Positions 22,065 to 33,179 of a stretch of DNA of 64,000 bases are shown piece after piece. Positions within the stretch are counted from its first letter, which is position 1. Every line of letters starts with the position of its first letter. Origin of the DNA: Limnanthes douglasii subsp. nivea (lineage: Eukaryota; Streptophyta; Magnoliopsida; Brassicales; Limnanthaceae); contig JAUPFV010000002.1 in assembly GCA_036936605.1 (NCBI GenBank), forward strand, positions 317,022,893 through 317,086,892, given 5' to 3'. The notes under the pieces were generated by a model. It was given only the letters and a program-made list of their open reading frames with translations, was not told the DNA's origin and did no database searches. The translations under genes were made by a program, and so were the position numbers.

Positions 22065-24842
22065 ATGGATATGAGTAGGCGAAGAACAAAGGTTAAAGGC
22101 GGTGTAGTCGCAGGATCAGTATGGGAGACTCGAATCAAGAGCGATGAAGTAAAAGGTGGGATTTTTAAAATCTTTTTAGAAGGTGAAGACACCACCGACA
22201 ACACATGCCACCAACAAAACAACAACAAACAAGACGACGACAACAACAACAGCAACCAAACTTTGCCTTGTCTTAGTAGTAACGGTCTCATTGTAGATGG
22301 TGTGGCGATCAGTGGCAAAAGAAAAACATGGAAATCTAAAACCTTTGATGGTTTTGACAAAACCCCGTTTCAGAGTTCAAAGGATGTTTCTTTATCAGTT
22401 GAGGGAACCAAGAACAATCCGGTTCAAGTGTCTAAATCCAGATCCGAGACAGAGACCAGTGGTTCTACTTCTATCGATGGAATCAAGAGAAACCCAGTTA
22501 AAGGAAAGAAACCTCTTGAGAGAAACGAGAAAAGCCCGGTTCAGATTAGAAAACCCAGAGTTGAGGTGTCTAAAGGGTTTAACGGATTGAGCAGAGAAAC
22601 AACTATTGATTCTGCTGAGAAAATCGAAAGGAGATCGAAACCTGGGACTAATAATAAGGTTTCGAATGATCCTAAAACGAGAAGTAATGAGTTCTTCGAA
22701 GAAAATGATAAATCCCCAATTGAAAACTGCAAGGAATTCGGTGTTTGCAATGCGCTGAATGTCAAATCAGCCCCTAAAACGATGATTAGTCATATCGATG
22801 ATGATGATGATGATGATGGTGAGGAGGAGGAGGAGGAATATTTTGATCAAGAAGAGGAAGTGATTGTGATTGAATCAAAGAGCTTTGATGTTAAAGAGGT
22901 GAATGTTCAAGAACCTAGTAAGCCTGTTCATGAATTGAAGAAGAGTATAGCACCATTGATTTCAACTGTCTCTAAACATGTCCCTTCTCTACCTAATGTG
23001 TACTCAAATTCAACAAAAAGTCATCCAACCAAAGGTTTGATTAGTTTTTAGTTCCTGTAATATACTATTTGTTTTTTTTGTTTTGTTTTTTTTTTTTAAA
23101 TTTATAATTTCCTTGTTTATTGCCTTAGCTCCAGTTTCTGAAGAACAGAAGAGCTTGTCGGAAAAACAGAACAAAATGCAGAGTTTGGGTAAGAACCAAC
23201 AGAATGTCAATTTATCAGTTTTAGTGCTTTTGGTTTTGGTAATGAGATTTCTATTATGAATGTCAATTTCAGTGGACTTAATAATGTGGAGGAACATAAC
23301 CAAATCAGCACTAGTCTTCTGTACTGGGCTGTTTTTAGTAGTGTACTCATATTCCACAAACATCGACATAAGGTGATAAACATTGTTACTTGCAACTTCG
23401 ATATCCCATGTTATAACATCAGCCAGACTAAATCTTAATTGATATATGGTTGTGCAGCTTGATTACTGTAATTTCTTATCTGAGTCTTGTTTGCCTTGCT
23501 GCCGTTTTCATGTACAGATCAATCCTTTATAGGTAACCCCGTCGAAAACAATCGTACATAACACCGAACCAAATTAATTATATAGCACAATGGATCTTAT
23601 TAGTTTTTTTTTGTTTTTTGTTTCTAACAATCAATTCAGGAATGTTGTAGCTAAGAGTCATACAAAGTATCTAGTGGGAGAAGAAGAAGCAATATGGTTG
23701 ATGAAATTAGTTCTGCCTAATGTGAACGAATTGTTGTTAATACTTAAAGCCCTTTTTTTCGGTGATCCCGCAACTACAATGAAGGTATTGTTTATATCTC
23801 GGTACTTGCTTAGAAGGAAATTACAATAAATTTAAGAGTACCAAGCAAGTACATTGATGATTGCAGGTAGCTGGACTACTTTTTGTTTTGGCAAGGTGGG
23901 GCAGTTCCATAACCATATTGAACATGGCCAAGTTAGGTAAAGTTTCAATTTTTCAGTAAATTTTACACACCCTTTATGCCCGATGAAGGACGAAGGCAGC
24001 TATATTTTTTGTTGGCAACAAAATAATGTACTTGAAGAAACGAACTTCTTTGTCGGTTTACGTAGAAATCTAACTTGGTTCATTGATAATTTATATTGTT
24101 AGTATAAAAACTGAGACTGAGCATTTACTTTCACTAGTTGAACTTGATAACAAGCTTTTAAAAACCGACCTGAACTGTGATCCGGATCGCAGGTTAAATT
24201 TGAGAATTTATAGGTTTGAATCCAGATTTTGTGTGAACCATTTTTAATATGTTAGTAGTATAAGCTCAGCACTGTTATTACCGACTCTTACACTGCCTTC
24301 ATCGTCACAGGTTTTGTAGGAATTTTCACACTGCCGAAAATCTACTGCTCCTATTCCACACGCTTAACTGCTTACGGTAAAAAGAAGAAGCTAGATTCTT
24401 ACATTTCAGGATTCATGTTCACTTTGTTATTATAACAATGACGTGATAGTTTACCTTTTAAATACGTGAAGGTAAGTACTGGACAGAAAGATTGAGGGAT
24501 CCATGGGATTCATGTCGACACAAAAAGATGATCGCTATCGCTATCTTTGCTCTCGTCTGGAACTTTTTTTCTATAGTAGTTCGCATTTGGGCAGGTAATA
24601 GTTTGTCATAAATAAAGTTAATTATATTTTATTACCAAAAAAAAGTTAGTTATATAAGTTATGATTAATCAATCACAAGGGTGTGCTGATATGCAGTGTT
24701 CATGCTGTTTGTGGTATTTCGGTATCATCAACAATCTACGGACGGAGACGGAGACGGAGAAACATCATGTGAAGGCCAAAGATCACAAGGCCAATTTGCC
24801 TGTAAAGCTGCTTTATCTAATAAACTAAAGAGAATAGTATGA
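22065..24842 (+). CDS. Reticulon-like protein (RTNLB21-type), 584 aa, nine exons
   Basis: Plant reticulons are ER membrane proteins whose hydrophobic hairpins bend and tubulate the membrane. Predicted exons: 22065-23034, 23129-23188, 23273-23372, 23458-23532, 23640-23784, 23867-23936, 24311-24376, 24472-24594 and 24697-24842. All introns are GT-AG, and the spliced frame is open for 1755 bases including the stop. Residues 1-343 form a hydrophilic, low-complexity N-terminus: Asn/Asp/Gln-rich near 50-66, an acidic run of seven Asp then Glu near 244-262, and repeated NPVxxxK-type units. The reticulon domain starts at VDLIMWRN (344). A first hydrophobic hairpin lies at about 352-397 and a second at about 451-490. 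A further hydrophobic stretch follows (IAIAIFALVWNFFSIVVRIW). The long N-terminus and the extra C-terminal segment fit RTNLB21-like members. Start chosen as the ATG giving MDMSRRR. A second ATG lies two codons on. Confidence 0.9.
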
Positions 24843-25195
24843 AATTTGCAATCATTATCCACTTTTGTTTCATGGTTCACTTGTTTAGCTGAGCTGAGAT
24901 CTGTATAAAGCAATTTTCGTGTTTCATTGGGCTTAAATTGGTATGCACGAGTGGATGAACTCTGGAGTCTTTAGAGCATGTACACTCGTTATCTTTATTG
25001 TTAAAGTTGTGTGTTAGTGGGTGCCAACTAGGAGAGAAAAACACTAGTTAGTCTTGTTTTAGCTAGACTCTAATTTCACTCGTTTTTCTAACTTATTTTT
25101 TAAAACGCTTTTTAATTAACGATTTTAATTAATTTATCTTTCTAATTAACGATTTTAATTCCACTTGTTCTTATCCATATATATTATTCTTATTC

Positions 25196-25198
<3 letters not shown>

Positions 25199-25257
<59 letters not shown>
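25199..25257. repeat. (TA)n microsatellite
   Basis: An uninterrupted TA dinucleotide run of 59 bases within the Harbinger-type element. Length is likely polymorphic. Confidence 0.97.
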
Positions 25258-25261
<4 letters not shown>

Positions 25262-25502
25262 GATATTTTTTAAAAAGTATTCTAATTAAAACTTTAATTT
25301 GGTTGTAATATTTATGTTTTGTGAATCTATCATCGGAAATTGATATGTCTGATTCAGATTCTAAATCTCCATACAATGAATTAAAAAGAAATTGTTGATC
25401 ACTGTTTTGTAATTCAGATTGACCTTCAAATTGTGATTGAGAAATCTGAGACATCATATACTGATGGAATAAAGGGTTTTGAAATGGGGGACGAAAATCC
25501 AT
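25257..25502 (-). pseudogene. ORF1 stub of a PIF/Harbinger element
   Basis: From ATG at 25502 the minus strand reads MDFRPPFQNPLFHQYM, then Gln/Ser-rich sequence (SQISQSQFEGQSE) and an acidic stretch. Plant PIF/Harbinger ORF1 proteins (Myb/trihelix-like) commonly begin with such a short Pro/Gln/Asn-rich leader. The DNA-binding domain itself is missing, so the assignment rests on the leader and on the surrounding element. Confidence 0.45.
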
Positions 25503-25799
25503 TTTTGTTCGTTGTATTGAAAATAATAATTGAAAAGCCAAAAGAAAACGAAGAAGATGATGAATAAACTCTGACAAAAAAACTGCAATAGGAAGAAGAT
25601 GAATGAATACATGAAAAAAATATACTGAAAAATGAAAAAGATTTAAAAAAAAACGGGAGAGAAATAAAACTTCCGTCAAATTGTTAACAGAGCTGACGTA
25701 GCTTTGTTAAGTGACTCTGGGAATTTAGCAAACTCACTAGCTTTTTTAAAACACTTTTTAACACATACTTTAACACGTACCCTGTACATGCTCTTATAA

Positions 25800-26549
25800 G
25801 CTAGAACTGTCCGTCAAATTTCAAAAAGTGTGTGGGTTGGTAGGATATTTATGAGAAGTATTTATACATGTTCATAAGTACATAGATAAATTTATATTAA
25901 CACTGCGATGACATTAAAATTGTACAATTTTTAGCTTTGCTCGAATGAAGTTTTAAAATAAGTCCACATTTGTACATTATAGGGGCCCGTTATTATCACT
26001 GGGCTAATTTATTATATAGGTGGAACGCCAACGCAGAGTTGGATTTTGCCAGGATATCGTTTTACTCAGATAATTATAGTTTAAAATTCTATTTCCAATT
26101 CTCTCAACCTCCTGTTTTTATTAATATTAAAATAGGTTGACGTAATATTTTTTTGAAATCAAATTTAATTAAGGTTATTTCTTTAAAACACTTAAAGATT
26201 TTATCCTGATTAAATACCAAATATATCTGTAAAAACTCCAAAATACATTCCACATAATATAACCTAATTTGATATCTCCTATTAATGTCGCCGGTTTACT
26301 TTGGCGAAAAAGTTCTTCGTGAGGCTGTTGGGGCTTAAGTTGATGCTAAAATAGGAGTCTGTTGTCTCTTTCCTACAGAATTAGAGATTAAATTTTAGTT
26401 GATTGACTTAATTTTAAGTGCTGAGGTATAAAATCATTTTATATTATATTTTTTAGTTTTAAAGAGCCTAGTATTACTAGGTTTATGTTCAGATTTTTTT
26501 AATGATTTAGAAAATTTATGGATGCCACTCTTTTGTTTTTTGTTCAGAG
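25800..26549. other. AT-rich intergenic region
   Basis: No recognisable protein or RNA. At 26550 the sequence CACTACTACAGAATAATAACC resembles a CACTA-type terminus, but I found no partner end, so it marks only a possible left limit of the CACTA territory. Confidence 0.3.
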
Positions 26550-27260
26550 CACTACTACAGAATAATAACCCACTCCAAAACACTAAGTTGGTTTTAACAT
26601 TAAGTTAGAAGTATCATATATCGATCTTGGTTTTGTACTATGTTAGGCTAGATTCATTTATTTTATTGTTGCTTGGTGCGTATATTTATTTTATTTTAAG
26701 AATCAAAGTTAATTATAGTATTGTTTGTTTTGGGTTCAAAAGTCCGTACGGATTTGTTTTGGGGTGTAGTTTTAAAAAGTTTTTTAGTAGCTGCAGGGGT
26801 TCACACATATATACACTATATATATATATTGTTAGAAATGTGAGGTTCTGGGCCAAATATGGAATGAAGTTTATTTTTCAACAGTAATTATAAAAACACA
26901 GTATAGTGTAACAGAGTTATTATGAAAGCTTGCCATATAGTGTTAGGACGTACATGATAATTTCAAAAAAATTCTACTTATGATATAGAACGAAGTGATA
27001 CAGTTTTATAATGACTAAATGCAATAAAATCAAAACAAGTCAAACTGAAGCAGAATATTTGACTGAAAAATTAAATGTATTACTCCACATAGTGAACATG
27101 CTCTGATACCATGTCTCCAATAGTTTGCCAAGAAAAAAAATATGTAGATCTTTGTGAAAAAATCTGCAACTTGTCTTCAATTTCAAATTATCTTAAGCAT
27201 CTTCTTTTTCACATTTTTTCAACTATATCTCCAAGATCATCACCACAACCAGTTAAGGAG

Positions 27261-27360
27261 TTGCATACTTATACTACATCGGTTAGTGGTTTTAGGTTTG
27301 ACGCTAAAACTTGCATACTTATACTACATGGGTTAGTGGTTTTAGGTTTGACGCTAAAAC
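27261..27360. repeat. 50-bp tandem duplication, two copies
   Basis: 27261-27310 and 27311-27360 are identical except for one base (C to G at the twentieth position). The unit starts TTGCATACTTATACTACAT and ends GACGCTAAAAC. Such fidelity in this decayed region implies a recent slippage or unequal exchange. Confidence 0.95.
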
Positions 27361-27918
27361 TGTATTTGAACCCGTTTTTAACAAAAAAAAATCTATGATA
27401 AATATATTGATGAGATCGAAAAAAGCGTTGACGGTAAAAAATTTAATACAACAAAAAAATTAAAAATTTTGAAGCCAAATTTATCACGAGGAGTGGATAA
27501 AAATCCTCCGGCTAAAATTAAGGTAATGGATCAAAGTCTCTTGCTACCTAGTGCCTATAAACAAAGTTAGCTATCATTTAATTTGTACTTTTTTGATATA
27601 AAATGTGAGGATAATCCTGTATTCCAAAAATATTGTAATATAAAATTACTAAAATAGAAAACAAAATAATCATCGATAAAATTAAAATTAAATGCTTACT
27701 AACCGGTGACTATAATAATTTGGAGCATGTACATTGGAGGCGTTAAATCATTAGTTAATTTGAATTTTAGTTAAAATACTAAAAAATCTATTTCAATAAT
27801 GGTGGAAGAAATTTTTACTACCTCGCATTTAGAATTTTAGCCGTTACTTATTCATATTTTTTTTATAATTTTACTATACCTGCAACTGACTATTCGACAC
27901 TAGAGAATACACTTGTTT

Positions 27919-28417
27919 TAACCGCTAAATGCCCGACATATGCCAAATTCTATAACTTCATACTTCCATCTTATGCTTCCGTCTCCGCCGTCGATGACTC
28001 TCTCTTCTTTCTCTGCTATATGATCGAGTGAGAGTCTAATCAAAGCACTTCTGATATTGTAGTATGCTCTTTGTGTGAAGCTGTTCGTGTCAATCATGCC
28101 ACCAAATATGTCTATGAATTAGTCACTGGTGATTTACTACCTAGTTCAAATCTTATACTAGATTGGGTATCATGCTAGACGAGGAAGAGAATCAAATTCC
28201 AAAGGCGGAGCAGAAAGAAAAGAAAACTGAAGGAAAAACGACTGAGTATACGAGACTGGAGGATTCAGTTGTTGTTACCGTGAAATGCCTGACAAATGCC
28301 AAATTCTATGACTCCATACTTCCATCTTATGCTTCAGTCTCCGCCATTCTCTCTCATTTCCCTGCTATATTGTAGTTTGTTCCTTGTGTGAAGTTGGTCG
28401 TGTCGATCATGCCATGT
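27919..28417 (+). repeat. Direct duplication of an unidentified coding-like segment
   Basis: 27919-28108 and 28275-28417 share long blocks: ATGCCAAATTCTAT, CATACTTCCATCTTATGCTTC, GTCTCCGCC and GTCGTGTCgATCATGCCA-like. The second copy lacks about 36 bases after TGCTATAT. Both read well as protein in places (AKFYxxILPSYASVSA), and the linker encodes a Lys/Glu-rich stretch (EEENQIPKAEQKEKK). I do not recognise the protein. A host-gene fragment duplicated within transposon DNA is one possibility. Confidence 0.5.
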
Positions 28418-28515
28418 GTTTGGTGTATTGAAAGAAGAGTTTTGGGTAACGCGAGGAAGATGATCGAGCAAATGCTTGAGAGAAGTGTTTTTTTATGTTG
28501 GGTCATGAAATGCGA

Positions 28516-29160
28516 TCATTAATGGTGGATCCAGGAATGAAAATTATGGGGGGCTAAACTATAAAACGTATACATATCTTCCGAAATATTTTTCACTATT
28601 GCATCAAACCTAGTTCTATTGTTAGTTTTGAATGCGTTATCTAGCTCTAAAAATACGAACGTGTTAACTCTAAAAATACCAATTTTTCACGACCTGTACA
28701 GCGACAAACCATTGTGAAACAGTCTTCTTCCAGCCATTTTGTAAACAAAAATAACATAAATTTATAAAAATATTTTAAACCAAATCATTTTCTGTTTATT
28801 TCCGTTTCAATGGTGGCTTTGTTTCAATGTTTTAATTCCTCTAAAATATTTTAAAAATATTAATTTCTCTCTTATTCTATTTCAATGTTTTAATTATTTA
28901 CCATTTTATTTAATTTCTAAATTTTATATCTTTTTTAATAATTTACTTAGCTTCCACTTATTAATCTCTATCTTAATATAAGAAAGTACGACGTCGAAGT
29001 TTCTTTTAAAATTAATTGTCTTTTCTAGTTATAACAGGTAAAGTAATATGAAAATGAAAAATGAAAGTCATACCCACCCTTTTTTAAAACAAAATGCAAA
29101 CCACTTCACCAATAATGGCGGGACCGGGATGAGGGGGGCTCCTGCCCCTGCTAGCCCCCG
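28516..29160. mobile_element. Degenerate hAT-like remnant abutting the TNP2 pseudogene
   Basis: The segment starts TGGTGGATCCAGGAATG, close to the left terminus of the hAT element at 4370 (CAGTGGCGGATCCAGGAATA). It ends near GGGGCTCCTGCCCCTG, whose inverse CAGGGGCAGGAGCC resembles the opposite hAT terminus. No 8-bp target duplication is visible. The TNP2-like frame begins immediately after it, so this element or a deletion around it removed the N-terminal part of the CACTA transposase. Confidence 0.45.
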
Positions 29161-29165
29161 AGTGG

Positions 29166-31548
29166 CTCTATTTGGAAATCAAAGCATATCGTATAGCACA
29201 TGACCAGTAGTCCTGGTGCCTTATAACTTTCCTCTATGGATGTGTATGAAAAAAGAATTCACTATGATGACTTCATTGATTCCAAGACCACAATCACCTA
29301 TTAAAGACCTTGGAGTATATATTCGACCTTTGATTGATGAACTTAAAGACTTATGGGAGAATGAAGTATCAACTTATGATAGATCTACGAACATATTATT
29401 TACCATAAAAGCGGCTCTCATGTGAACAATAAGTGATTTTCCCGCATATAGAATGTTATCATCATGGTCTACGAAAGGTTATCAAGCATGTCCAGTTTGT
29501 CTCAACGATGTTACTTTAGGATGACACGACGGTAAAATTTGTTATATGGGTCATCGTCGATGGTTACATGATTCACATGAATGGCATGGAAATAAAATAA
29601 AATTTAATGATGAAGAAAAGAGAAATGTTAGACCGAGAAATTGGTTAGGTGATGAGATATTAGAATATATAAATCAAGTGGATTTTGGTCAAATTGGTAA
29701 TCACCAAAGTAACAAACAAAGAAAAACTCCAAGGCCAACTTCTCATATGAACTGGACAGGTAAAAGTATTTATTTAGCTTGAGTATTGGTTAAAATTAAA
29801 GATTAGACACAATCTCGATGTAATGCATATAGAAAAAAATGTATGTGATAGTATTGTTGGGACAGTGCTTAATATTAAAGGGAAAACAAAAAACACGTTT
29901 CAATCTCGTCAAGATCTAGAACGAATGAATATACAAAATTTTTTATGGCTGACTAAAGTAAGAGACAAATGGGTCAAAAGACATCCGTTGTACACATTGA
30001 AACCAAATCATAAGAAAGAATTTCTTAATTGGTTAAAAATTATTCGGTATCCCAATGGTTACGCCGCAAATATATCTAGATGTGTGAAGATGGATGGTGG
30101 GAAACTTTTAGGATTAAAAAGTCATGATTGTCATGTATTACCACAACGAATTTTTCCAGTTGGTATTTAGCGTTATTTGGGAAGAGATATTGTTGAGACT
30201 ATTGTAGCATTGTCACGATTTTTTCCCAACTTTGCACAAAAGAACTAAAGAAAGAAAATGTATAAAAACTCAAAGATGATATAATTATCATTCTTTGTAG
30301 ATTATAAATAATTTTACCACCGTAATTTTTTGATATAATGCCACATCTTATGATCATTTAGCAGACAAGGCAATGTTAGCTGGGCCAGTGCAGTTTTGAT
30401 GGATGTATCCGATTGAGAGGTAAACAAATAACACGTATCTTAAACTATGGATAAATTTTATTTTGCTAATATTGTCAATTTTATGCAGATTACTTGGGAA
30501 TAATAAAAATTACGTAGCAAATAGAGCAAGACCGGAAGGATCCATTGCGGAAGCATATATTTCTAATGAGTCTCTTACATATTGTGAGACGTATATTAAT
30601 GCTTCAGAATGTGAAAGTATTGAGATACTTAGAAATGATAATCGTGGTTCTCTTTTGGTATTTTATGATGTTGCAAAGCCTTTCAACATTCATCCAACTA
30701 CGGTAATTCTTAATGAGGCTCAATTAATGAAAGCTCATTGGTGTGTTCCTCAGAATTGTGATGAAATCAGAGACTTGTTATCGGGTCATAAGAATGAAAT
30801 GATGCGGAAGTACCCGACTGATTTTATGAAAAAACATTATGAAATATTTCCTGATTGGTTTTTTACTCATGTAAGTATCCCTCATATAACTAAAAAAATA
30901 CTATATTAGTGAAATTGAATACTTTTAATAATTTTTTTAATATTTGTAGGTTCAATCACTTCGCTTGAAAAATGGTGCATACTACAATGATGATCTGTAT
31001 ACCTTTGCCAGAGGTCCAAATCGTTCTCAAATGGCTAGCGGGTGTATTTTAAATAGTGCTATTAATTTTTTAATTGCAGAGCGAGATGATAAAAGAACAA
31101 CTTAAAGATTGGATAGCCCGAGTACACGAGAGGATCAAAGATTCATATCAGTTAACCCGAGTACACGAATTTGTGAAGATGATCGATATATTCTTGCTAT
31201 CTTGGCAAAACAAGTTTTTATATACCAGACTCCAAATTAGGTGATGATTGGATGGTCGTTCAAAATATGCATCATCGAAACATATGAGAATTACCTATTC
31301 AAGAAAATGGCAGTCCTAGCGACAATGAGACAGATCCAGTTGCATACCAAGAAGATTCGTCTACATCCATATTGATGCCAGATGGATTTAAAGACAACAC
31401 TAATATTATGGAGCCTTTTGTGCTTAATGATGTTCCCAGTGTTTCTATTCCAATTAGCGAATTAATCTTCTGATTCAAATGATGAAGATACATATGATAG
31501 CAACTCTGAAGATAAGGATGACCTAGAAAATGAAGATATTTCTGAATA
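29166..31548 (+). pseudogene. CACTA (En/Spm) TNP2-type transposase pseudogene, N-terminally truncated
   Basis: The frame enters inside the Transposase_21 domain: FGNQSISYS, then VPYNFPLWMCMKKEF, IRPLIDELKDLWE, a zinc-type CPVC in QACPVCLNDV, KICYMGHRRW, and after a frame change NVMHIEKN, VKMDGGKLLGLKSHDCHVLP. A second block (30360-30890) matches the DUF4218 region: AGPVQFxWMYPIERLL, ARPEGSIAEAYI. A third, after an intron-like gap 30868-30949 with GTAAG...TGTAG borders, continues with LRLKNGAYYN and ends in a DUF4216-like block (EDDRYILAILAKQVFIYQ). The order is that of En/Spm transposases, which excise the element and make 3-bp duplications. Several stops (for example TGA for Trp near 29200) show it is dead. 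The first third of the usual protein is missing. Confidence 0.9.
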
Positions 31549-31979
31549 AGGTTTATATTTTGTACGGGTTAAATATATTAAATTTTTTATTTGGGGTTAT
31601 ATTGTACCTCTACATCTTTTTGAAAAATCTATCGTTGTTAGATCTCTTCTTAATTTTATTAGATCACTAATTGTTGTTTAGACATTTTCACCATTTAAAA
31701 AATGACAAATATATGTTATTTTGTTATATCTCTTGTCATAATCCACTTCAATTGGTAATTGACATAATTAAAGTTACAACAAAAACTCTTTAAATATAAA
31801 ATCATAATCTTTCTATACTTTTTTATGTATATATATAGACTGCGAATCATGTGAATTATTAATTAGACATGAACCATGAATCATTTATTGAATCTAAACT
31901 CTAATCATGTGTTAAATATGGACTAATAATCAATTATTAAATACAAAGTGAGAAATGTTAAATCCAATCTGCATCCAGA

Positions 31980-32600
31980 CTTCATTTCCTTGACCAAATT
32001 TTTGAAGGGACGAGTACTTCCATTTTACAATCTAACACTGGATGATGATTTGAATATTATCGATAACTTGTTAGAGGCAGACAAATTTTGGAAACAAAAA
32101 ATTATCTTCGTCTCAAGAGCTTAAGAGAATGATAGAGAAATTTCTGAAGCCAACCCATCAAAGTTGAACCTCGTCTGAAAGAGTAATCGTAAGTCCTTTT
32201 ATTCTATTACCTTGAATTATACCTCCAACTGATTTTCTCCTTAGTTCTTATCAAATTTTGTGTTTCGTGCAGAAATTTCAAGGCGTTATAAGCTTCATCG
32301 GAAAGATGCAAAAACGACTTTCATCAATCTTGCAACCTGGGGTGAAAAAGAATGGAGCAACACATTTCACACAACCTTCCAACCTTATTCTTTGCATCGT
32401 CCATAATCAAAGGCTATTTATATCCCGCCAGCAAAACTCAACGAGTCAAATGCCTTGAACCCGCAATGTGCTGAACCTTCTCCATCATGTAATTATGATA
32501 AAACTTCAAGTGATTCTTGTTTGCTCAAGCATCGCAATAATGGCCTCCTCAAATCTTTTTTGGAAAAAATATTATCTAACATTATATAGCCAAATGCTTT
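31980..32600 (+). pseudogene. Unidentified exon-like gene fragment inside CACTA territory
   Basis: Two stretches read like ordinary protein, separated by an intron-like segment (about 32187-32271, GTAAGTCC...TTTCGTGCAG). The first gives NIIDNLLEADKFWKQK. The second, 32272-32560 in a frame broken once, gives RRYKLHRKDAKTTFINLATW, GEKEWSNTFH, then YIPPAKLNESNALNPQCAEP. The codon pattern and splice borders suggest a captured host gene. I do not recognise the family and assign no function. Confidence 0.4.
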
Positions 32601-33179
32601 ACCTCGCAACTTCTTAGCCAATTTCATATTTTCAGGCAGCACTCCTCTAATGGACTCTTTTTGTAAATATTTTTCAACGTTTCAATAACTACTCGAACTA
32701 ATGGATCGTCCTCACTTCTTAGATTCATCTTCAAGTTTGAAATTATTTTCAAAGATTTGAAATAGAAGAAAAGAGAAAATTTGAACAAGTAATCTAAGCA
32801 ATAATCAGTAATCAGTCCCAGTGGAGTCACCAATTTGGCAAGTTATTATCTGGATTCACTACGTAAGATTGAGAGAAGTAAACAGTGTAGAAATATAAAT
32901 AGATTTTAGAGAGAGAAAGTAAAGTAACAAGAGTGATTTATCTCAAAAGTCAGAGAGTTTGATTAGATCAGCCTTGACCTTTATATAGAGGAGCAAAAAC
33001 TTAGCTTTAACTAAAACACTTACAAAAATGGGTTTAATTGCACATCAGTCCCTTATTAAAACGTAAAGCTCTGATTCTCTACTCTAATTATACAATCTAT
33101 CATAACAAGTTTTATTCCTTTACATTTAGTCCTCGAAATTCTATTTCCTTATCAAATAGTAGAATGCGAAACACAAATA

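Larger units (their letters stand above)
24974..25793 (-). mobile_element. PIF/Harbinger-type non-autonomous element, 820 bp, TTA target duplication
   Basis: The left end GAGCATGTACA is mirrored by TGTACATGCTC at the right end, and TTA flanks both (24971-24973 and 25794-25796), the 3-bp TWA duplication typical of PIF/Harbinger. The transposase is absent. A stub of what looks like the element's accessory ORF1 remains on the minus strand, and a long AT microsatellite interrupts the interior. It lies 130 bases after the stop codon of the reticulon gene, so it may supply or disturb that gene's 3' end. Confidence 0.75.

Noticed and set aside
26550..26590. Left terminus of the CACTA element (CACTACTACAGAA)
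   Set aside because: No matching inverted end and no subterminal repeats like those at 40.4 kb nearby. Kept only as a possible limit, not as a feature.
27723..27760. Second Harbinger-type terminus (GGAGCATGTACATTGG)
   Set aside because: No partner end TGTACATGCTCC within reach and no target duplication.
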